From positions 160,529 through 224,528 of IMG/VR virus record IMGVR_UViG_3300044712_001462: a stretch of 64,000 bases of DNA, one strand, 5' to 3'. The DNA comes from a virus. The notes beneath the pieces are model-generated. The model was not told the origin of the DNA and did no database searches. It worked only from the letters and a program-made list of their open reading frames with translations. Shown in pieces: positions 15,581-22,972 of this stretch (position 1 is the first letter of the stretch; each line of letters starts with the position of its first letter). Made by a program: the position numbers and the translations under genes.

Positions 15581-15811
15581 CTAGCGTGTTTCCGTACCCG
15601 CTCGTTTCTCGTCACTGAGATCAGACTTAGCATTTCCAGTCTCCAGTTGCTCTAAATGCCAACGAAGAACCGACGCCGCCCAGCCGTGTCCAGAAAAATA
15701 GCCACCATGACCTCCTTTGCCATCGCCGGGTGTCTTATCTGGGCGATACGTATCCTCGCCATAATCCAGAAAACACTTGATGGCGTTTCTCACTTCATGC
15801 GCATCGTACAT
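15581..15811 (-). CDS. Small hypothetical protein
   Basis: 76 residues from ATG 15811, chosen for GGAGGAG four bases upstream. HEVRNAIKCFLDYGEDTYRP is followed by a glycine/histidine-rich loop (GKGGHGGYFSGHGWAASV). Unknown. The 69 bases between it and the next gene hold nothing recognisable. Confidence 0.55.
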   Translation of the reverse strand: MYDAHEVRNAIKCFLDYGEDTYRPDKTPGDGKGGHGGYFSGHGWAASVLRWHLEQLETGNAKSDLSDEKRAGTETR

Positions 15812-16208
15812 CGCACTCCTCCTCTTCCTCCTCGAAATCACGCACTCCAAGTTCTTCCAGATACTCAGCTACGGAAATGTACCATTTCTCAGGCATAGTC
15901 ACGTAACTTGTACCATCCTCTGTCATGTACACCCCGGTACACTTCGTATCCAACAGCTCAACGCAGCGCTCATACTCCGCTACTAGCGCGTCATATTCTC
16001 CTTTCAGGACCGCAAAATCTCGGTTGTAGATCGCAAAGTAGTCATTTAACTCTTTCGCCATGCGCTTCTGTTCCTGCGCAATCTTTTTCAGCTGCCTATC
16101 TGGAGATCCAGACCCGGTGATACACCACGCAAAGATCGCCGCGCATACCGACACAGCAAGAATCATGTAATAAGGAAGCATCTGTTCAAATGTCAACTCA
16201 GCTAACAT
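15795..16208 (-). CDS. Single-pass membrane protein with coiled coil
   Basis: 137 residues from ATG 16208 (CGGAG upstream). LPYYMILAVSVCAAIFAWCI near the N-terminus is a membrane span. It is followed by a charged helical region (RQLKKIAQEQKRMAKELNDY) and an acidic C-terminus (DFEEEEEECD). Topology resembles spanin or inner-membrane anchor proteins, but there are no lysis genes beside it. Confidence 0.55.
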   Translation of the reverse strand: MLAELTFEQMLPYYMILAVSVCAAIFAWCITGSGSPDRQLKKIAQEQKRMAKELNDYFAIYNRDFAVLKGEYDALVAEYERCVELLDTKCTGVYMTEDGTSYVTMPEKWYISVAEYLEELGVRDFEEEEEECDVRCA

Positions 16209-16608
16209 TGCGTTTCTCCGCGCCAAGCCTAACAGCTCTCGTATCGATATGGTACGTATTTTTCTGATACCGGGCGGAAGCCATAGCAGCTTTACGACTC
16301 CGGTAGACGAGCATGCCTTCGTCCTCGTCCGTATTCCCGTCCACAGGTAGTACAGGTTCAAACGTATCGGCCATCACAACTACCCAGTACCCCTGCTCAC
16401 ACTCCTGAAGCAAACAATCCTTACCCATCGCATCATGTAGATAGTCCGCAACAGCATCCAGCAGGTCTGATAATCCTGCTGCCTCATCGCCAGCCTGCTC
16501 CAGTAACCACTGGCGTTGTCGACGAAAAAGCGGACCATCTACCGCCCGCAAAGCATTTCGAAACTTCTTAACACGGTCAACACTTAACTCTTTATCCCGA
16601 GTATTCAC
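16198..16608 (-). CDS. Hypothetical protein
   Basis: 136 residues, start GTG 16608 directly after the upstream TAG, GAGGA eight bases before. Helical first half (VKKFRNALRAVDGPLFRRQR), then a beta segment (GYWVVVMADTFEPVLPVDGN) and an acidic loop. No family recognised. Confidence 0.55.
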   Translation of the reverse strand: MNTRDKELSVDRVKKFRNALRAVDGPLFRRQRQWLLEQAGDEAAGLSDLLDAVADYLHDAMGKDCLLQECEQGYWVVVMADTFEPVLPVDGNTDEDEGMLVYRSRKAAMASARYQKNTYHIDTRAVRLGAEKRNVS

Positions 16609-16980
16609 CTACAGATCCTCCTCACTTTCTTGGGACAGCCACTCAGTTGTTCTGGCGTCTAAAGCATGTTGGTTCTTCCTATCCGTCTTCGAACGAGAAT
16701 TACTACTCGTACCCGCGTGATAATGGTCGTCATAAAAATCAACACCTCCCCCTGACTCTACCAGTTTCTCGAAGCTCTTCTGAAAAGCCTCGTGAATTCT
16801 CTGCAACTCCGATTCCGACTCCACACACCGCACACCCGCCATCGCCGTCTTAGCATCGCGGTACAGCAGGTATAAGGCTTCCTGCGATCGCTGGAGCGCA
16901 CCACGTAACGACTCCAGCTTGCAGCCGTCTCTGTACAAGAGGTCGTACACGTCGTCTAATTCATCAAACAGGCGGCTCAT
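16609..16980 (-). CDS. Helical hypothetical protein
   Basis: 123 residues: long helix (LFDELDDVYDLLYRDGCKLE, SELQRIHEAFQKSFEKLVES), then a polar tail with SSNSRSKTDRK. ATG 16980 lies 15 bases after the T-run of the terminator at 16995-17024, preceded by AAGAGGG. First gene of its block. Confidence 0.55.
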   Translation of the reverse strand: MSRLFDELDDVYDLLYRDGCKLESLRGALQRSQEALYLLYRDAKTAMAGVRCVESESELQRIHEAFQKSFEKLVESGGGVDFYDDHYHAGTSSNSRSKTDRKNQHALDARTTEWLSQESEEDL

Positions 16981-16994
16981 AAACCCTCTTAAAT

Positions 16995-17024
16995 AAAAAA
17001 CCCACCAGATGGAAAACTGGTGGG
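16995..17024 (-). terminator. Rho-independent terminator
   Basis: CCCACCAG (17001-17008) pairs perfectly with CTGGTGGG (17017-17024) across an eight-base loop. Read on the minus strand it is followed by six T. It ends the block finishing at 17057 and sits directly in front of the gene starting at 16980. Confidence 0.85.
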
Positions 17025-17056
17025 ATTATGAACTACGTCGGAGACGGGCGACTAGA

Positions 17057-17263
17057 TCAAGCGTCTTCTTCCTCGAGCACTCGGTACTGACGACGACACT
17101 CCGTAGCCAAATCTCTCAGATTCGACGAGAACTCTTCTACACTGTACCGACCAAACAGCAGCACATGGGCCAATTGAACTAGTTTGTCCTCGACCTCTGG
17201 ACGGTGAGCTGTGAAATGCTGATTGTCGCATACTGTCAACAACTCATACAAAGCATGAAGCAT
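17057..17263 (-). CDS. Helical hypothetical protein
   Basis: 68 residues from ATG 17263; a GTG at 17290 is in frame but lies inside the 18-bp motif. GAGAGG, the downstream end of that motif, serves as the ribosome site. Product is helical (LHALYELLTVCDNQHFTAHR, SNLRDLATECRRQYRVLEEE). Unknown. Confidence 0.55.
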   Translation of the reverse strand: MLHALYELLTVCDNQHFTAHRPEVEDKLVQLAHVLLFGRYSVEEFSSNLRDLATECRRQYRVLEEEDA

Positions 17264-17271
17264 GTGATCCC

Positions 17272-17289
17272 TCTCTAATAGCGATAACA
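17272..17289 (+). promoter_or_regulatory. 18-bp intergenic motif (exact copy)
   Basis: TCTCTAATAGCGATAACA on the plus strand lies between the stop at 17298 and ATG 17263. Read in the gene's direction it ends in TAGAGA, and the next bases complete the GAGAGG ribosome site. Confidence 0.7.
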
Positions 17290-17297
17290 CAAAGTCC

Positions 17298-17705
17298 TTA
17301 GTGCTCAGACGGGAGCATCACCACAAAGCCCATTCGCCCCGGCGAAAGCTCCTGTGCCCCCACAAACAGTCTAAACGGCTCATCTCCGTCAAACTGGAAA
17401 TCCGTGTACTCAATATCCTGCGTGATCAGAGCAGGCTCACTGGAATCCGTGCGGGCAGTAATGACCGCTCCATCCCCATCGGCCTTTGTCAGCGTCCAGA
17501 CATGAAAAGAAGCAAAGTTGGGCCCATACAGGGCCTCACATGACTTAAAATTCATCAGGTAGCTGGCAATAAGGTCTGCCAGCCAATAACACTTACCTTC
17601 TTTCAACAGGTGAGCTACCCCATCCGTGCACACAACGTTTCGGTTAAGTGTGACAATGTGGTAATTCTCGGTCCCAATAAACTGTCGCAATTCTTCGTGT
17701 AGCAT
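17298..17705 (-). CDS. DUF6876-like protein
   Basis: 135 residues from ATG 17705 (AAAGGG upstream). TENYHIVTLNRNVVCTDGVA, then CYWLADLIASYL, then FHVWTLTKADGDGAV and ITQDIEYTDFQFD, matches the order I know from the DUF6876 family of small phage and bacterial proteins. Function of that family is unknown. An upstream in-frame ATG at 17741 lacks a good ribosome site. Confidence 0.65.
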   Translation of the reverse strand: MLHEELRQFIGTENYHIVTLNRNVVCTDGVAHLLKEGKCYWLADLIASYLMNFKSCEALYGPNFASFHVWTLTKADGDGAVITARTDSSEPALITQDIEYTDFQFDGDEPFRLFVGAQELSPGRMGFVVMLPSEH

Positions 17706-17725
17706 ATGAAAACCCTTTTGTTTAC

Positions 17726-18046
17726 TTATTCGCCCCGGCATTCTTTTTGAAACGCGTCAATAATCGCGCCAATCTTGTCGTCATACTCCTGGGTCACACG
17801 CTTGGCCTCTTCGGAGTACCGCAGCACTATCTTGTTGCACTCGTGACAGATCATCTCCATGCTGTCTCCGTAATCATCCCCCGTTAGCGGGTCCCTCCAG
17901 AGCACAACACCACAGTGCATTGTCTCGCAAATGTCCTTGCCACAGCCGTAACACGCATGGAGGCTCGGTGTCTTTTTTCCGCACACGTCGCAAAAATAGA
18001 CTGTCCTAGTTTGCTCAACAGTCGTTGTTTCTGTCCTACGGCCCAT
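17726..18046 (-). CDS. Multi-cysteine zinc-binding protein
   Basis: 106 residues with CDVCGKK, CYGCGKDICE and ICHECNK: three CxxC pairs plus extra Cys/His, enough for two zinc sites (RING/B-box-like or treble-clef spacing). A helical C-terminus follows (RVTQEYDDKIGAIIDAFQKE). Probably a protein- or nucleic-acid-binding adaptor. Confidence 0.6.
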   Translation of the reverse strand: MGRRTETTTVEQTRTVYFCDVCGKKTPSLHACYGCGKDICETMHCGVVLWRDPLTGDDYGDSMEMICHECNKIVLRYSEEAKRVTQEYDDKIGAIIDAFQKECRGE

Positions 18047-18413
18047 TAGGTGCCTCCGCTGAAACTGGTGGCTCAGATAGCTCTGTCAAAGAAGCCAGCC
18101 ACCCTGTACTGCCGATCTTAATCTCGTATTTATGCCCCTTCTTGATCTGAATGGCATGCATGCAGGCAACAGTCGTCACAATCTCTACACTTTTGTCATC
18201 CTGCAGAGTAAGCGCCAACCAGTAACAGCAATTGGAGCTGCCGCCTCCGCCAATCTGGACGTCTGTGACACGTCCGGTAACGACTTTCCCCTCCACCTGG
18301 TATTCCTTGGGTGTGGCACAGCCAACGATCAGAGCGCTCCCTCCGATAGCCAGCCCAAACAAAATGACCACAGCTAGAACACTGCCCAGAAGATTACTAA
18401 TCCGCAATAGCAT
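18036..18413 (-). CDS. Putative lipoprotein
   Basis: 125 residues from ATG 18413 (a GTG at 18425 is also possible). A long hydrophobic stretch (VLAVVILFGLAIGGSALIVG) ends in LIVGCAT, a lipobox-like sequence, so the mature protein may be lipid-anchored from that Cys. The remainder is beta-rich with two Cys pairs (SNCCYWLAL, TTVACMHAI). Could modify the host envelope; unknown function. Confidence 0.55.
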   Translation of the reverse strand: MLLRISNLLGSVLAVVILFGLAIGGSALIVGCATPKEYQVEGKVVTGRVTDVQIGGGGSSNCCYWLALTLQDDKSVEIVTTVACMHAIQIKKGHKYEIKIGSTGWLASLTELSEPPVSAEAPNGP

Positions 18414-18615
18414 CTGTAGACTCACTCCTTGTTACGTCACTGGAATACGGAACACTCCTATAAGAGTAAGGCGAAACATACCCACCATCTTCCGCCTTAC
18501 GCTGTAGCTGGATGACTTCATTCACTAGCCTGGCCGCATCTAAAGACCCAGCCGGTCGCCGATAACGAACCTCTTCTCGACCACTGGGCCAGGTATACAC
18601 AATCTCAATGATCAC
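18397..18615 (-). CDS. Small hypothetical protein
   Basis: 72 residues, GTG 18615 overlapping the upstream TGA as GTGA, GGAG seven bases before. Beta strand (IIEIVYTWPSGREEVRYRRP) followed by a helix (LDAARLVNEVIQLQRKAEDG). No family recognised. Confidence 0.5.
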   Translation of the reverse strand: MIIEIVYTWPSGREEVRYRRPAGSLDAARLVNEVIQLQRKAEDGGYVSPYSYRSVPYSSDVTRSESTDAIAD

Positions 18616-18845
18616 TCCGAATGCTCCGTATCAACTAGGAACGGCCATTGTTCCGATGCCTTCCTTCCTTCAATCAAATCATGTACAGACACAACATGAA
18701 ACAAATATTGAGCCGCGGCCATGGCTGTAGCCTCTTGCAGACTCAGCTCCGCGACGGTGTTAATAAGCCTCTCGTTCTCCCGAGTCAGCCTGCGCACTTG
18801 GTCTCGCAGAGTGGTTGAGGAGAACGACTTACTTGGTTTCTTCAT
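18612..18845 (-). CDS. Coiled-coil hypothetical protein
   Basis: 77 residues from ATG 18845. Basic start (KKPSKSFSSTTLRDQ), then coiled-coil-like helix (VRRLTRENERLINTVAELSL). Overlaps the upstream gene by 17 bases. Unknown. Confidence 0.5.
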   Translation of the reverse strand: MKKPSKSFSSTTLRDQVRRLTRENERLINTVAELSLQEATAMAAAQYLFHVVSVHDLIEGRKASEQWPFLVDTEHSE

Positions 18846-19359
18846 CGGCGCTCTTTTCTGTCTTAAGGCATCGAATCTCCCAGGCTCTCGCCGCGGCTCG
18901 TGTGCCAAGATAAGCCTGCTCAATGGCCCACAACTGCTCCCAGGCAGTGGAGTTTCCGACGTTCGGATAGTCGGGTGCCACGGTACGGGCAATATCAGCA
19001 ATGCGCTGGAAAAGCTGGGTCACCGTAAACTTCGCTGCGTTACACACGCGGACTGGTTGAAGTTCATCCCGATTTTCCGGAAGAACATCAGAGATACTGC
19101 GTTGCACGCAGTCCACTGTATCCTCGATACACTGTCGATACTCTTTGGCGTAATGGGCAGAATCACGGATGCGGTCTATGTTCCGGTACACCCACCGAAG
19201 CTTCTCTTCGAGTTCCAGCTCTCGCTCTCGAGACTCAGTCAGCCGAGCGTCTAACTCTCGAAATCGCTCCTCATTCCGTTGGTCGAGCTGGTTCCACTGC
19301 TGGACTGACGCTGCCAGTTCCTGCGTCAGGTCTTTTATCTTTTGGTCTTTGCTGTCCAT
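18829..19359 (-). CDS. Coiled-coil hypothetical protein
   Basis: 176 residues. Residues 1-65 are a charged coiled coil (DQKIKDLTQELAASVQQW, ERFRELDARLTESREREL), then a mixed helical region with CIEDTVDCVQR. GGTGAGGAC precedes ATG 19359. Overlaps the preceding gene by 89 bases in another frame. Confidence 0.55.
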   Translation of the reverse strand: MDSKDQKIKDLTQELAASVQQWNQLDQRNEERFRELDARLTESRERELELEEKLRWVYRNIDRIRDSAHYAKEYRQCIEDTVDCVQRSISDVLPENRDELQPVRVCNAAKFTVTQLFQRIADIARTVAPDYPNVGNSTAWEQLWAIEQAYLGTRAAARAWEIRCLKTEKSADEETK

Positions 19360-19630
19360 CAGTCCTCACCTTGTAACGGTTAAGCCAACGCATCCAGAAA
19401 CCGGCTTCAATCTGGTATTTCAAAACCTGCGCCTCGTAGAACGCACGCTCACAATCATTAAGCTGGCGATAATGCGTTTCCCAGGTCAACGACGAACACG
19501 AGTATCTGACCCGCGGTACCAGTTTGGTTAGCAGACACTTACGGTAGTGCTGTTGTTGTTTTTGACTGTTTCGGTACCGCTCTTTAGCCTCCCGGCGCAT
19601 AGCCTGGTACATGGCTGCTTCGCTAGTCAT
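19271..19630 (-). CDS. Hypothetical protein with basic helical N-terminus
   Basis: 119 residues. GGAGAAACGACA precedes ATG 19630, which overlaps the upstream TGA as ATGA. Basic helix (MYQAMRREAKERYRNSQKQQ), aromatic middle (NDCERAFYEAQVLKYQIEAG), and a proline-rich tail that overlaps the next gene. The tail may be dispensable. Confidence 0.5.
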   Translation of the reverse strand: MTSEAAMYQAMRREAKERYRNSQKQQQHYRKCLLTKLVPRVRYSCSSLTWETHYRQLNDCERAFYEAQVLKYQIEAGFWMRWLNRYKVRTDGQQRPKDKRPDAGTGSVSPAVEPARPTE

Positions 19631-20061
19631 TGTCGTTTCTCCAGTTCATCCAGCCGACGTCGCAAAAATCCAACCTCATCCACTAGGTCAGCAATCCGCT
19701 GATCTTTGGAGTCCAGTTGCGATAAGAGATTCTCCTCGCACTCTTGCATCGCAGCCAACATCCGCTCCAGGCGCTGCACAGGAGTCTCTGCAGGTTTTGA
19801 TCTACCACGACACATATGGACTGTGCCGTCCCCGTGGAACAAACGCCAACCACGCTCTGTCTGGCCCCACACAAAAGGGCCCTGACCACAGTACTTACAA
19901 GAGATGGCTCGTTTGTATCCAGGAGAGTAATACGCGCCATTCTCATCCAGTACGCCTTTGTCCTGGGCCTCTTCAACAGACAAGTGACCCGAAAAGTGCG
20001 CGGAGACATCTTCCTCGAAATCAAGGCACTGATCTGTTAAATCGTCAGCATGTATGCCCAT
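19627..20061 (-). CDS. Zinc-binding hypothetical protein with coiled-coil tail
   Basis: 144 residues. CKYCGQGPFVWGQTERGWRL leads to HGDGTVHMCRGRS, a CxxC...HxC zinc module with the W-x-x-T-x-x-G-W-R-L signature I have seen in small phage proteins. A C-terminal coiled coil follows (QRIADLVDEVGFLRRRLDEL). Unknown function. Confidence 0.6.
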   Translation of the reverse strand: MGIHADDLTDQCLDFEEDVSAHFSGHLSVEEAQDKGVLDENGAYYSPGYKRAISCKYCGQGPFVWGQTERGWRLFHGDGTVHMCRGRSKPAETPVQRLERMLAAMQECEENLLSQLDSKDQRIADLVDEVGFLRRRLDELEKRQ

Positions 20062-20227
20062 CGGCTAACACCTCGAACTCATGATCATAGAGACACAGAT
20101 CTAAGTCATGCCCGTCTGTAGTCTGAATGCGTACGACCGTGTAATCCCAGTCCGGAATCTCATCGATCACGCGCCCAATAAATCCCTGCCAATGCTCTGA
20201 AAGCAATCTAACTGTTGTCACAATCAC
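20045..20227 (-). CDS. Very small hypothetical protein
   Basis: 60 residues from GTG 20227. Short beta-rich product (TVVRIQTTDGHDLDLCLYDH). Overlaps both neighbours by about 20 bases. Unknown. Confidence 0.45.
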   Translation of the reverse strand: MIVTTVRLLSEHWQGFIGRVIDEIPDWDYTVVRIQTTDGHDLDLCLYDHEFEVLADGHTC

Positions 20228-20450
20228 AACTCGCTAGCAACCGACTAGACAGAACAAGACAGGCTTTCTGCAAACTCTGGATCGTATGAGCAGCATCCAA
20301 GTCCAGCTCTGATCCGCTTTCTTCTTCTAATTCGCGCAGCAATTCACCGTCAAACCCACACTCATCAAATAGACCAGTCATGTCCTCGTCATACCACGAT
20401 TGTGGCGGAGGATACTTCTTAACCAAATCCCGCAGATCATTATTATTCAT
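20208..20450 (-). CDS. Acidic hypothetical protein
   Basis: 80 residues, acidic: KKYPPPQSWYDEDMTGLFDE then GELLRELEEESGSELDLDAA. The P-P-P-x-x-W-x-E/D pattern is common in short phage and bacterial proteins of unknown role. ATG 20450 follows GGGAATAACGG. Confidence 0.5.
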   Translation of the reverse strand: MNNNDLRDLVKKYPPPQSWYDEDMTGLFDECGFDGELLRELEEESGSELDLDAAHTIQSLQKACLVLSSRLLASCDCDNS

Positions 20451-20700
20451 CCGTTATTCCCAGAAACAATTTGGTAACTGAGTCGTGCCCAAACTGACAC
20501 TCACTTTCAGACAACCCTCCCTGACAGCCTCCATAATGCAGCAGTTTAATAGCCTCTACAGCCGCCTCTTGCATATCTCGACAACAATATTCACAAGGTC
20601 GAGACGGATAACCCTTAAACCACTTCTCAGCACCCTTGCACCAGTGATAGCCGTACTTACACACGACACGGCCTCCACCAATGCTTATAGTCCTGCGCAT
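20443..20700 (-). CDS. Cysteine-rich hypothetical protein
   Basis: 85 residues with six Cys in two clusters (VVCKYGYHWC, PCEYCCRDM) and later GGCQGG and SECQFGH, likely a zinc site. Overlaps the next upstream gene by 44 bases. Unknown. Confidence 0.5.
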   Translation of the reverse strand: MRRTISIGGGRVVCKYGYHWCKGAEKWFKGYPSRPCEYCCRDMQEAAVEAIKLLHYGGCQGGLSESECQFGHDSVTKLFLGITDE

Positions 20701-20968
20701 TCTCGTAATCTAACTCGATCTGCTTCCACACCTCCTTGAGCGACTTCCCCTCCACACACTCCTTGTGCAGGAAACAATTAGGCATATCGGATCCACTTGG
20801 GATCACAATAATCACAGACGACGTCAGAGCAGGCACAAACTGCTTATGACACAACGGACACCCGTCATACTTTCCGTAATGATTTCGGGCCTTAATGAAA
20901 TCCTTTCCATGAGATACCTCTCCAAACTGGATCCGCTTGCCTTCAACAATAATCGTCTGAGAATTCAC
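20657..20968 (-). CDS. Zinc-binding hypothetical protein
   Basis: 103 residues from GTG 20968, chosen because AGGAGG lies six bases upstream. YDGCPLCHKQF and CFLHKECVEG provide CxxC and HxxxC ligands. C-terminal part is helical and ends in HWWRPCRV. Unknown. Confidence 0.5.
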   Translation of the reverse strand: MNSQTIIVEGKRIQFGEVSHGKDFIKARNHYGKYDGCPLCHKQFVPALTSSVIIVIPSGSDMPNCFLHKECVEGKSLKEVWKQIELDYENAQDYKHWWRPCRV

Positions 20969-21176
20969 CAATCACCTCCTCGGCCCGTACTCTAATCAGC
21001 TTCGGATCCACTCCTGACGCGCTGTATCTGACTAATTGCTTGACACAACGCTCAAGCTTCTCAATGCGACATGCCAGACACGTCTTGCCTGTCTGCTTGT
21101 CCCTGTGGTCCGGGCACAGGGGAAGCATCCTGCTTAGCGCCCTGAGTTGGCCCTGCAACACTGTTTCTAGTGACAT
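20943..21176 (-). CDS. Helical protein with a Cys cluster
   Basis: 77 residues from ATG 21176 (GGAGAAATCAG upstream). LPLCPDHRDKQTGKTCLACR could hold one zinc; RIEKLERCVKQLVRYSASG is helical. Overlaps a second gene in another frame by 116 bases, so one of the two frames may be shorter than listed. Confidence 0.5.
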   Translation of the reverse strand: MSLETVLQGQLRALSRMLPLCPDHRDKQTGKTCLACRIEKLERCVKQLVRYSASGVDPKLIRVRAEEVIGEFSDDYC

Positions 21177-21294
21177 CTGATTTCTCCGACTTAACAGATA
21201 GCTCCAACCGGCACGTACCCTGTGTAATCAGGGCAATCAGCACCGCGGCAATCGCAATCGCGCCCCAGTCGCTGCACTTCGTACTCTTTTCCAC
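21061..21294 (-). CDS. Small N-terminally anchored membrane protein
   Basis: 77 residues from GTG 21294 (AAGGAAC seven bases upstream). GAIAIAAVLIALITQGTC is a membrane span or uncleaved signal; the rest is polar and G/P/Q-rich (AGPTQGAKQDASPVPGPQGQ). More than half of it overlaps the next gene in another frame, which lowers confidence. Its shape resembles small spanin-type proteins. Confidence 0.45.
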   Translation of the reverse strand: MEKSTKCSDWGAIAIAAVLIALITQGTCRLELSVKSEKSDVTRNSVAGPTQGAKQDASPVPGPQGQADRQDVSGMSH

Positions 21295-21600
21295 TTATAG
21301 TTCCTTTCCACAGAGATCACACGAGGTATATGCCGCACTACCGCCCGCCGGATCTCCATGATGTGTAGTTTCCCAGTGCATACAGCTGTTCTGGATTCCA
21401 CACAACCTGTAGTGCAACTCCTCGTTCTCTTGCATATGTCGCTTCGTTGTCTCCAGGCGGTCTCGGGAGAGATCAACAAGCCTCTGCTTAATAGTTCTCT
21501 CTCCATCAAGCACCGTTGCCAGGTGTTCACCTAGCGCACTTTCGCGACCATCTTGACCAAGGTAATGATCAATAACTCTCTGCAACGTTTCGGCTTTCAT
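21295..21600 (-). CDS. Hypothetical protein with C-terminal zinc-like ligands
   Basis: 101 residues from ATG 21600. N-terminal helices (AETLQRVIDHYLGQDGRESA, ETTKRHMQENEELHYRLC) precede CGIQNSCMHWETTHHG and SCDLCGKEL, which provide Cys/His ligands. Overlaps nothing upstream except two bases at the stop. Confidence 0.5.
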   Translation of the reverse strand: MKAETLQRVIDHYLGQDGRESALGEHLATVLDGERTIKQRLVDLSRDRLETTKRHMQENEELHYRLCGIQNSCMHWETTHHGDPAGGSAAYTSCDLCGKEL

Positions 21601-21602
21601 GT

Positions 21603-21932
21603 TTAGTTCCACAGCGCTGTAAAGTACTCTCCGAACAACCCGTGTCCACGCTGAACTCTCTCCTCATCTACTTCGTTGTCATACCACAACTCGTCGTTTG
21701 CCGAGTATTCCATGGCGTAGATCATGTCATCCAGAATCGCTGCCCACTGCTCCTCTGTGAGCGGATCGGGAATACCCGAAATATCTCTGCGAAATGCTTT
21801 GAGCCGCGGCAACACAAACTTGGCTATCGTACTATCCAAGCTCCACAACTCACTGTCGTCCCACCCTCGGGTCCATCGCTGCCACAAATGCCGACACGAT
21901 CGTCCAATTCTCCACCACGACAAACGACGCAT
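21603..21932 (-). CDS. Conserved-type phage protein, unknown function
   Basis: 109 residues. WQRWTRGWDDSELWSLDSTI continues into AKFVLPRLKAFRRDISGIP and LTEEQWAAILDDMIYAMEY; this RGW-D-D/S-x-x-W-x-L-D-x-x-I-A-K-F-x-x-P-R-L signature recurs in unrelated phages, but its role is not known to me. AAGGAG precedes ATG 21932, just after the terminator at 21953-21990. Confidence 0.7.
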   Translation of the reverse strand: MRRLSWWRIGRSCRHLWQRWTRGWDDSELWSLDSTIAKFVLPRLKAFRRDISGIPDPLTEEQWAAILDDMIYAMEYSANDELWYDNEVDEERVQRGHGLFGEYFTALWN

Positions 21933-21952
21933 ATCTCACTCCTTGCCCATAA

Positions 21953-21990
21953 AAAGGAAACAGCCCCAAGCTAGAGGCTCAGGGCTGTTT
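21953..21990. terminator. Terminator hairpin, possibly bidirectional
   Basis: AAACAGCCC (21958-21966) pairs with GGGCTGTTT (21982-21990), nine perfect base pairs. On the minus strand the stem is followed by TTTCCTTTTT, on the plus strand by TTTTT. It ends the block finishing at 22021 and precedes the gene starting at 21932. Confidence 0.8.
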
Positions 21991-22020
21991 TTCGCAACGA
22001 CAATCAGACACTACGCGGAC

Positions 22021-22956
22021 TTATTCCGCTGGCGGTTCGTCAACCGGAGGCTCATCCACCGGAGGCTCATCCACCGGAGGCTCATCAACCGGCGGCTCTT
22101 CGTCGGGAATCTCGACATCGACTTCACCCAACGCCACCAAGCCAACTTCGCCCGGAGCCACTGGAGGAACCGTGTCCTTGACTTCGACAACAAATTCGGT
22201 CTTCTGGCTGACATTGCCAGAGTCGTCGATGTACGCGAACGTACCGACCACAGTCGTGTCTTGGAGCACAACGAACTCATCACCAGTAACCTGACGCTCG
22301 GCCGTCAGCTGTTGATCCTTCGTGGTCTCAACCGTGATCGCCTTGTCACCGATCACCAGTTCCAACACGCCCTTCTGGATTTCATTCCATTCGGCTTCAT
22401 CGGCCGGGGGCGCTGGCAACACTGCCGCGAACTGAATACCTTTCACTTTCGCCATACTAACTTCTCCTACGGAAACTAAAGAAACTTGACCTGGACGACT
22501 TAACAAAAACTTAATACGCCGCAACATGCAGCGCACTTGTATCAATTCCTCACAAGGAGGAGCTGAAATGATTGACTGCAGCTTAGACTCAACACTCGCT
22601 AACGCACCGGCCAGATACTCAGCCAGATCCGCGACTTGCTGTCTAGACTCACCATACAGCTCTTGCATGTTCTGGCGCAAGCTGTGAATGTCACCTCGAA
22701 TCTCTGACACATCAGAACGCAGAGAGGAAATGTCAAGGCGAGCCCCGTATACTGAGGATCTCAGCGCAGTCATGTCACTGCTGAGACCCCGGATTTCCGT
22801 ACGTAGTGCAGCGATGTCACTACGTGAACCTGCAATATCCGTACGCAAGGCCGCAACGCTCTTTTGAAGCTCAAGCAATACAGTCAACGACATGCTTACT
22901 CCAGTATCTGGCTGAGAGCCTCCGCTCCACCACTCACGCAATCGGCGAAACAACAT
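22021..22956 (-). CDS. Coiled-coil protein fused to a beta-rich domain with a PPVDE repeat tail
   Basis: 311 residues from ATG 22956 (GAGG upstream). Residues about 20-110 carry repeated 7-residue units (AALRTDIAGSRSDIAALRTE). After a Cys-containing linker, MAKVKGIQFAAVLPAPP opens a second part resembling small phage structural proteins (TVVGTFAYIDDSGNVSQKTE, VKDTVPPVAPGEVGL). It ends in five PPVDE-type repeats. A second ATG at 22455 with its own GTAGGAG site may yield the 144-residue C-terminal part separately. Confidence 0.65.
   Translation of the reverse strand: MLFRRLREWWSGGSQPDTGVSMSLTVLLELQKSVAALRTDIAGSRSDIAALRTEIRGLSSDMTALRSSVYGARLDISSLRSDVSEIRGDIHSLRQNMQELYGESRQQVADLAEYLAGALASVESKLQSIISAPPCEELIQVRCMLRRIKFLLSRPGQVSLVSVGEVSMAKVKGIQFAAVLPAPPADEAEWNEIQKGVLELVIGDKAITVETTKDQQLTAERQVTGDEFVVLQDTTVVGTFAYIDDSGNVSQKTEFVVEVKDTVPPVAPGEVGLVALGEVDVEIPDEEPPVDEPPVDEPPVDEPPVDEPPAE
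22026..22098 (-). repeat. 15-bp tandem repeat coding for PPVDE
   Basis: Units of the form CCGGAGGCTCATCCA repeat about four to five times with small changes at the 3' end of the coiled-coil gene, coding for (E)PPVD. Such in-frame repeats can change length by slippage without breaking the frame. Confidence 0.7.
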
Positions 22957-22972
22957 GTGCGCCTCTGTGCTC

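Noticed and set aside
22026-22098. CRISPR-like short repeats
   Set aside because: Units are 15 bp, contiguous, in frame and code for PPVDE; no spacers.
21724-22479. Long plus-strand frame (251 codons, H/R-rich)
   Set aside because: It is the complement of the coiled-coil/PPVDE gene; its HRRLIHRR repeats are the antisense of the PPVDE repeats, and no ribosome site is present.
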